From positions 124,001-188,000 of the forward strand of contig JACNKX010000149.1 in NCBI GenBank assembly GCA_014381825.1: 64,000 bases of DNA, in the 5' to 3' direction. The notes beneath the pieces were generated by a model. The model was not told the origin of the DNA. It made no database searches and worked only from the letters and a program-made list of their open reading frames with translations. Source of the DNA: Planctomycetota bacterium. Lineage in GTDB: Bacteria; Planctomycetota; Planctomycetia; Pirellulales; Pirellulaceae. The translations under genes and the position numbers were made by a program. Shown in pieces: positions 41,801-50,800 of this stretch; positions within the stretch are counted from its first letter, which is position 1, and every line of letters begins with the position of its first letter.

Positions 41801-44800
41801 TCCCCTTTTTCGATGACAGCATTCGGCCGCCGGCGGCAACGGTGTTGAGTGCCGGCATTAACAACACGGTGTTAACTATTCCAGTGGTCGACAGTTCCCA
41901 ATTTGCCTCGCACACGCTGCCCTTTGATATCCTCGTTGACACCGAACAGATGCGTGTCACTGCCATCAACGCGAATGATCTGACCGTGATACGGCCTGTT
42001 AACTTTACGGCGGCAGCAGCCCACGGTATTAACGCCGTCGTGCGGGCAGTGTCTATTATCCCGCCATCAACGCAAGATCAGCTAGTTGATGCGATCGTCG
42101 CTGTACTGGACAACGCAGGGCTCGGCCTCAGCCCGATCAATTCCGGTTTGGGTGCCGTCCGACTTAACACGAATGGCCACGTCGCATCGGTGATTTCCGC
42201 CCCGTCCCTTGGCTTGACCGCTTTGCCGCAGACCAGGGACCAAATTACGGCTGGTGTTCTGTCTGCAATTAGTGGTGCGGGGACCGGCGTTGTCGCGACA
42301 AGTCTCGGCGGTGGACAAATTCAGCTTGCGGGAACCACGCAGTTTGTTGACTCGTCTGGTACAGCCGCGTTGACCCAAACTGGAACGATCGGAGCGTCGA
42401 CCGCAGATGCGATCGTTATACCTTACACACCGACGCTCGTCTTTACGGCGAACGATGCAGCGCAGGCGATTTCCTCGGCGATACGTTCTGCCTCGTTGGA
42501 CATAGCAACTGTCGTCTCTGGTCGTCGTATCGAGCTCAGTGGTCAAGACATTGCGGTGAACTTGGCCGGAACTTTCGCGCTCTCCAGCGAGTCACCCAAT
42601 AACGCGATTACGACCGAGCGAGAATTAGTGCGACTGATTGGCGGACAACTGATCAGTCAAGACCTGGGGCCGTTTGGAGTTCAGCTTCTGGGGTTTGAGG
42701 ATGTCCTCGCGGGCGACGAATTTGGGGCGTACTCGCTCTCACGCGTTAATTCGGCGGCCTACCCAGCTGCGCTGCGGGCGCTCGACAATGCTCACGAAGG
42801 CGTCTATATCGATGACGTAATCATCGGATTTGCCGAACGTGGTGAGATGGTACTCAATTCAGGCGACAACACGATCATTGATGAGAATTTTGAACTGATC
42901 AACGACGAGTTGGAGGGCTTTCACGACCTGACGTTGGTTGGCGACTATCAACTCGAAATACGAGCAGGCGATGACTTCGGTGAATTTGCGAGTGGCACCT
43001 TCGCGGGTACATCGGGAGTTGCCGTCCTTACGGGCCTCAACACGAATTCACGCGCCGCATCTCAGTACACACTGATCGCGAACCCCGGAGCCGTGATTGC
43101 TGACGGCGACACTTTCGAGATTACTGACGGGATCCATAGTCGAACGTTCGAGTTTGACGATCTTTCGGGAGTCGTCGGCTTGGGCGTCGTGCCGGGTCAT
43201 GTTCGGATCGGTTATTTACCCGCTGATGACGCCAATGGAATCGCTGAGCGGATGCGAGATGCGATTAACGCCGAGCATCTTGCCGGTGGGTTTGCGATCT
43301 CGGCATCGCTTTCGGATGGTACTGATAGCGGGCCGGACAGCACGGGCTCGATGGTGGATCTGGTTGGCGATGTCGTCTTTTTCGGATCGCAAGGTATCAA
43401 CGCACAGGTTAACGCGGGGTATGCGATTGATAACGACGAGCTGTTCCGGTTCGAGAACACTTCACAAAGCGGCGAGAAGATCGATTCAATCACGCTGTCG
43501 CTGCCTGGCGGACTAAGTTTCAATACCGTGCTTCGGTCTGGTACAGCTGGGTTCAACGTGCATCGCAGTTCGAACCAAGTCGGTGCCGAGTTCACGTCGC
43601 TCAATCCCGATGAGATCACGATTGACTTCTCGCGTTTCGGGGCTGGGCAAAAATTCGTCTTCGGTCTTGATATCTTCGATGGAAGTTTCTTCAACCGCTT
43701 TGGTGCCGCACTGGGCCGCAACTTGGTCGGCGCAACGGCGACAATACGCTTCGATAGTGGCCGAGAAGTCATTGACACATTCACCCGGTTGCCGTCTGAC
43801 GGCGGCGTCGCCACCGTGCTGGGTGGAGATCATCAAATCACCGCCGTCGCGTTCTCCGGTCAAAGCGATCAGAACACGCACCGCGACCAAGGTCAAATTA
43901 TTGTCCACTCAAATCAAATCTCTGATTCGCAGGAATTCGCGATCATTTCCGATGCCGGCGCTCGCACACGAAACGACCTTGCGACGCTTGCCGGCAATAC
44001 GGCACATCCTGGTCCGCCAATCAACTTTGACAGTACGAACAATCAGAATCTTGCTCCGGGGCCGGTGATCGCGAACAATGTTATTTCCGGTGGTGGCCAG
44101 GGCGGCATTCTGTTTAGCGGCGATACGAATAATGGACAACAAGGAGCCGTACCTTTCGGGCGGATAGTCAATAACACGATCTACGGCGACATTGCGGCGT
44201 TCGCCGGCATTCAAGTTGAACAGTCGGCGAGCCCCACGTTGCTCAATAACATAGTCGCGGGATCATTCATCGGCGTCTCGGTGGATAATACCTCACTCTC
44301 GACCGTGATAGGGGCCACCTTATTCAAAGACAACGCCTTCAATGGAGTTATTGGCGGAACTGTTTTTGATTCGGCCACCGGAGTCGGTTCCGCTCCAATC
44401 GTACTGACTTCCACAGATCCGTTATTCGTCAACGCGGCCAGTGACAATTTCTACCCACAGGCTAATTCCCAGGCGATTGACAGTTCGCTTGACTCGTTGC
44501 AAGACCGTGACGATTTTGCCAATCGCATAAAAGCACCCCTTGGGATTGGACCGTCGCCAATTCTCGCACCCGATCGAGACGCGTTTGGTCAACTCCGCGT
44601 TGACGACCCGCTCGTTAGCACACCAGCCGCTCAGGGTTCTAACGTATTCAAAGACCGTGGTGCGCTGGATCGGGCGGATGTCACAGGACCGACTGCGATT
44701 CTGGTTAATCCGCGTGATAACGATGCGGAAGGTAACGATCTGGATCGCAGCACGACATTCGTCCGCTTGGATCGTGAGGGACTGTCTAATTTCGAAATCC

Positions 44801-47800
44801 TAATCGAGGATGGAGACGGGACCGGACCGGACCCTCGTAGTACCACAAGTCAGGCCTTTGTTCTCACCGAGAACGGGCGGACGTTGGTGGACGACGTTGA
44901 CTACATCTTTGGATTCAACGCGACGAGCAACACCGTTCGATTCACGCCGGTGTCGGGAATCTGGCGCTCTGGCAGTGTTTACGAGATCAGCGTAAACAAC
45001 CGTGATCGGATCGTTGTCAATGTGCCTAGTGCTGATACCGTCCGAGATGGTGATCGGTTTGTAGTAACCGACGCCACAGGCGTGTCTCAGCGATTCGAGT
45101 TCGAAAGTGGGTTTACGCTTGCCGTGCCAGAAACGCTTGCGATTCAGGTACCAGCAGCCGGTGCCGCTGCGATTTCAGATGGCGACACGTTCCGCGTGTC
45201 AGATGGCGTCACGACAAGCATCTTCGACTTCGACTTTGACGGAAACTCCCTGAATCTGGGCATCAGCCTTGATCCTGCAGACACAGCCAGTGATGTTGCC
45301 GACAAGATCGTCGATGCTTTGATCGCGCAAGCTGCCCTGGGATTCTCGCCGAGGGCACTTTCAGGCGGCATCGTTCACCTTGGCAGTCGACCGAACCACA
45401 CTCTAGACGTGAGCGGAAGTTCACTTACGCAAAGTGGACTGCCTGCTGGCGTCCAGGATGGCGAGCTGTTGCGAGTTGGAGATGGCACAAACGAACTCGT
45501 CCTCGAATTCGATAGTAACGGTACCGCCGACCCCGCGAATACCGTGATAAGTGTCGATCCTGCCCGTACACATACCGAAGTGGCATCGGATATTGCACAA
45601 GCAATTCGAGATGCGGGGTTAGGGCTGGACGCGACGTTGCATCTGGGCGATGGGAGTGTCAATCTCGGTGGTGATATCAATCACACCGTCGATATTAGCC
45701 TCTCGACGATCCTTTTGTCGGGCCAACCAGGGGTCGCGCCGGCTATCACGGTCTTCGTTCCTGACGGTGGTTTGGCAGTTACTGATGGTGGCACGTTCAC
45801 GATTGATGACGGGACGACGACGGTAACTTTTGAGTTTGACAAAGACGGCTCGACCGTACAGGGCAACGTATCGATTGCCGTTCTGGATGCTTGGACGCAG
45901 GATGAAGTTGCTGATGCTGTCGTCACGGTACTAAGTAACTCCGGGCTCGGTTTGAATCCTGTGAACATCGGCACCGGTGCGGTGACTCTTGGCGAATCTG
46001 CCCGACATTCGGTTGACGTGGGAAGCAGTGGTTTGACATCGATTGGTGTTCCTGGTGGTGCCGTTGCCGTGTTTTTCCGGCCGTCTTCGCTTGTATTCAC
46101 TCAAGCTCAAATGCAGGGTGCACTGCTCAACGCCGTGCGTACGAGTACTCTTGCCAGTATCGCGGCATCACCACGCGACCGGCAAACGATCTTTCTGGAT
46201 GGAGCTACCAGCGTCATCGGGCTTTCGAATTTCAATCTCGAGGGCGTCAAGGACGTTGCCGGCAACGCATTGCAACCGAATCGTCCGCCCGCTGACACTC
46301 GCTTTACCATTTTGACACCTGGCGTGGTTCTAGATTACGGCGACGCGCCCGATGGAGTAGCAGGGGCGGTCGCTTCATACGACACGTTGATCGCAAATAA
46401 CGGCGCCAGACATGCCGTCGTGAGCAGCGACGGCTTGCGTCTTGGGGCATTTGTTGATGTCGAGCCGGACGGGCAGCCGACGATCAGTGCGGATGGGGAC
46501 GATCTCGACAGCTCTGGGAATGACGACGACGGCGTTATCTTCGGCGGGATCTTGACGCCAAACTTTGCACCACTTCTCGAGGTGACGGCATCTGACTTTG
46601 GTTTTGTGGATGCTTGGGTCGATTTCAATCAGGACGGCGACTGGAACGACTTTGGCGAAAAGATATTGGATAGTGTACCGGTTGTTGACGGCACGAATCT
46701 TCTCAGCCCGTCGCTCGTCCCAGCGAATGCTGGATTAGGAGATACGTTTGCCAGGTTCCGGATCTCGCGCGTTGGGTCTACGTTCCCGACCGGATTGGTC
46801 GTCGACGGCGAGGTCGAAGACTACGCAGTTCGTGTTCTCCCGAACGACCCACCGTTTGTCGCGCCGCCGTTTAACACGAGTGGAGTGCCAACGCAAACTG
46901 GTATCGAAGATGGTGCAGATATAACGATCGATCTAGAGAACGTAGGCGGTCTTCCCATCTTCGCCGATAATGATATCGGCGTGACCGGCGATATGCTGAT
47001 CTACACTGCGGCGTTGGATGTCGCAGCGTCCGCCAACCCAGCGGTCGTCACCGTTAGCTTGGTGGGCTCGACTATCACTTTGGATCCTCAGCCGGAGCAG
47101 AATGGTGAAGCCACTATTGTGGTGACTGCGACCGACCAAGCAGGCCGTACGGCGGAGACATCGTTTACGGTATTCATTGCCGCGGTGAACGATTCGCCAG
47201 TGCTGACGCTTCCTGTTGGCGTCCAAGCCGCATTCGAAGATATCAGCAAAGTGATTCCCGGAATCACGGTAGCTGATATCGATTTGGCTCCGACCGATTT
47301 GGTTGAGCTGACGCTGACCGCTATGAATCCCGCGTCATTTCTGACCGTCAGTACGAGCGCGATTGGCGGCGTGACATTATCGAATCTCGGGGCGAATCAG
47401 AATGGTACCAGTGCGGTAACGATCAGTGCGACACTTGCGCAAATAAACGCGACCTTCTCGTCGGGGAACGGATTGGTGTATCTCGGCGCTCAAGACTTCT
47501 TTGGGGATGACGAGATTCACGTCGAACTTTCCGACTTGGGTCAGCATGCCGACCCACCAAATTCGCAAGCCCCAATTATTGTGAGCGGGGACATTTCGGT
47601 TGCGGTGGCTGCCGTTAACGATGCTCCGATAACTGCGATTTTGGGCGATCAAGAAGTGCCCGAAGACACAAACCTTGTGCTCAATGGACTCGTGATCACC
47701 GATCCCGATGCCGGTAACGCAAACCTGGAAGTATTGATTGACGTGGTCGAGGGAATTGTCCAATTGAACAGCGGAAACGCGGTCGTTCCTGGTGATCTCG

Positions 47801-50800
47801 TAATCGCTGGCGCAGATAACTCGTCTTCGGTTAACATAAAGGGAACTTTGAACGAGTTGAACGCCGTCCTTAACGGGATGAAGTTTCGCGGAAATCAAGA
47901 CTTCAATGGACTTGCGAGTCTGACGGTCACGGTGGACGACCTCGGTAATTCGCCAGCGCCCCCTCGACAGACGACACAGTTCATCGATATTCAAGTACTG
48001 GCCGTGAACGACGCTCCCTCGTTCACGATCTCGCAGCCGGTTCTTCCTGTGATCAACGAAGATGGAGGCTTGCAAAGCGTTCCGTTGGTTTCGCTCTTGG
48101 ATGTCACGCGTGGTCCTGTCACCGCTGTCGACGAAGTGGGGCAAGCTGTGAGCTTCCAACTCACTCGCGTTGTCGGCGCTGGCGACCTTGCGTTTAGCCT
48201 TGAGCCAGTCGTTAACCCGACTACCGGCGATCTTAGCTATGCGGCTGCCCCCAACGCGAACGGACAAGCGGTCTTCGAAGTCACCTTGATGGACAACGGA
48301 GGCGTCAGCACGTTAAACCAGAACGGTCAGGTCGTCGCGACAGGCGAGGATACCTCGGCGCCAGTGAGCATCACTATCACGGTGAACGCAGTTAACGACG
48401 CGCCTCGCTTTACAAGAGGTGCGAATGAGCAAATCAATGAAGACGAACTCGATTTGAATGATGTAGGCAATCTCAACGATGATACGCGGCTGCAAACGGT
48501 CGAAGCATGGGCGACTGATCTTACTCGTGGGCCGTTGAACGCGATCGACGAGATTAACCAGACGTTGCAATTCAATGTTACTCCGATTCAGTCGACGTTT
48601 CAGATCGGAAATCTGACGTTTGCTTCGCCGCCCGCGATCGATGCCGCAACCGGCGACCTCACTTACGAAACGACTCCAGATACGAACGGTGTGCGAGTCT
48701 TTAGAGTGACGTTGCAAGACGGTGGAAGTGGTGTATTCCCGAACGCTAATGTATCGCAAACGGAAACACTGACCATCAGTGTTGCGCCAGTAAATGACCC
48801 GCCAAGCTTCACGACCGCCGGGACTAGTCAGACGATTGACGAAGATGCCGCGCCGCAGAATGTTTCTGCATTCGTAACCGATATCTCGCGTGGTCCTGCG
48901 ATGCCTTCTGACGAAGATGGGCAGGTACTCACGTTTGTTGTGGAAACTGCCTTTGCCGGAACGACGACGGACGCTCGAGCGGCGTTCTCGCAGTTTCCAA
49001 GTGTTAGCGCATTGACGGGTGATCTAAACTATCAGGTCGCTCCAAACGTAAATGGTTCCTTTGTTGTTACGTTGCAACTTGATGACAGCGGAACCGGGGA
49101 CGCGTTCCCGCCGAATGATGACACGTCACCTACGCAGTCGTTCACGATTACAGTCGATCCGATCAACGATGCTCCTCAGTTCCAATTAATGGATCAGAAT
49201 ACGTCCACGCTCGGAGTCGTCGACGTCTTGATAGACGAAGATGCTTCGCTGGTATCCATTCCGGGATTTGCGACAGGTGTTTCTAAAGGCCCAAGCGACG
49301 AGAGTAATCAAGTCTTGGCGTTCGATGTAACGGTACAGTCGACAACGCGGAGCCTCGCGTTTACCGTACCGCCTGCGGTAAACCTGAACGGTGCGGAAGG
49401 TCAATTGACATTCCAAACGGCTCCGAATACCAACGGCTCCGCGACGATCGTGGTGAGCTTGCGAGACGACGGGGACGGGACGGCACCGAATTCGAATACT
49501 TCGATACCACAGACCTTTACCGTCAACGTCAATTCAGTAAACGATCCTCCGTTTGTTGTCACAGGCAACGAGATCGCCGACTTGGACGTGAACGAAGATG
49601 CGCCGAGTACCGACATCGAATTGTTCCCCAATGTCTTCAATGACTTTGATATCAATGCCTTCGACAACGATAGCCTCACGTTAACCGTTGTTAACGAAGC
49701 GACGCTCGCGACTCAAGGTATCATTAACGCAAGCATCGTACAGACAGCTCAATCCGCCATTTTGACGATCGACTATCTGCCGAATCAAAACAGTGACGTG
49801 AACGGGATCGAAGTCATCGTCCAGGCTGAAGACAGCTCGGGAGTTCCTGGTGCTCCCGGTATTCCTGGCATTCCAGGCGCCATCGTCCAAGATACCTTCA
49901 CGGTGACGGTGAATCCCGTGAATGATGCCCCGGTGATCGTCAGCACACAGCCACTGTCGGCACCTGAAGATGTCCTGGCGAATCTGGGTGGATTGTCCAT
50001 TTCCGACGTGGATGTCGCCGAAACTTCAAACGGTGGAATCGAAGTTACCTTCCAAGCAACGAACGGATCGCTGACGATCAATCCATTGATCGGATTAGGG
50101 ATTACCGATAACGGTACCAAGACCGTCATTGTGACGGGAACGCCGGCCTCGTTTAAGACGATGCTTGACGACCCGAACGGACTCCAATATCAAAGCGACT
50201 CGAATTACTACGGGCCTGATTCGTTGGTCATCACGGTTGATGACCAAGGCAATACCGGTCAGTCGGCGAGTACCAGCCTTACAGCAACGCTCACGGTACC
50301 GCTGACAGTGACAGCGGTTAACGATGCACCGACGGCGATAGGAGACGCCGTCGCGACTCCGGAAGACGTGCCGATCGTGATTAACGGTGCCACGCTTCGG
50401 GCGAACGACGAGCGAGGGCCGAGCAATGAGAATCAGCAGGCGCTTGTCGTATCGAGTGTTAGCGCGACGAGCACGAACGGTGGCATGGTAGAACTTGACA
50501 CGATAAACAAAACCGTAACATACACACCACCAGCGGATTTTATTGGCACTGACACGTTCACGTATCAAGTGACCGACGATGGTCTCACCGACGGTGCATC
50601 CGACTCGATGACGGCGACTGGTACTGCGACCGTAACGGTCAGTGCCGTTAATGATTCACCAGTCCCGGGACCCGATGCTCAAGCGATCGACGAAGATCTT
50701 CAACTCGTGTTCGATGCGGTCTCGTTAGTTGGAAACGACCTTCCCGGCCCGGTTACCGCCACCGACGAAGTTGGTCAGATTTTGAACGTCGTCGCAGTTA

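Noticed and set aside
38070-46230. CRISPR-like or DNA-level tandem repeats in the giant genes
   Set aside because: The repetition is at protein level with diverged DNA. No short identical spaced repeats are seen.
47377-48267. Minus-strand frame of 296 codons opposite giant 2
   Set aside because: Same reason: opposite conserved cadherin-like repeats, no recognisable domain, Arg-rich translation.
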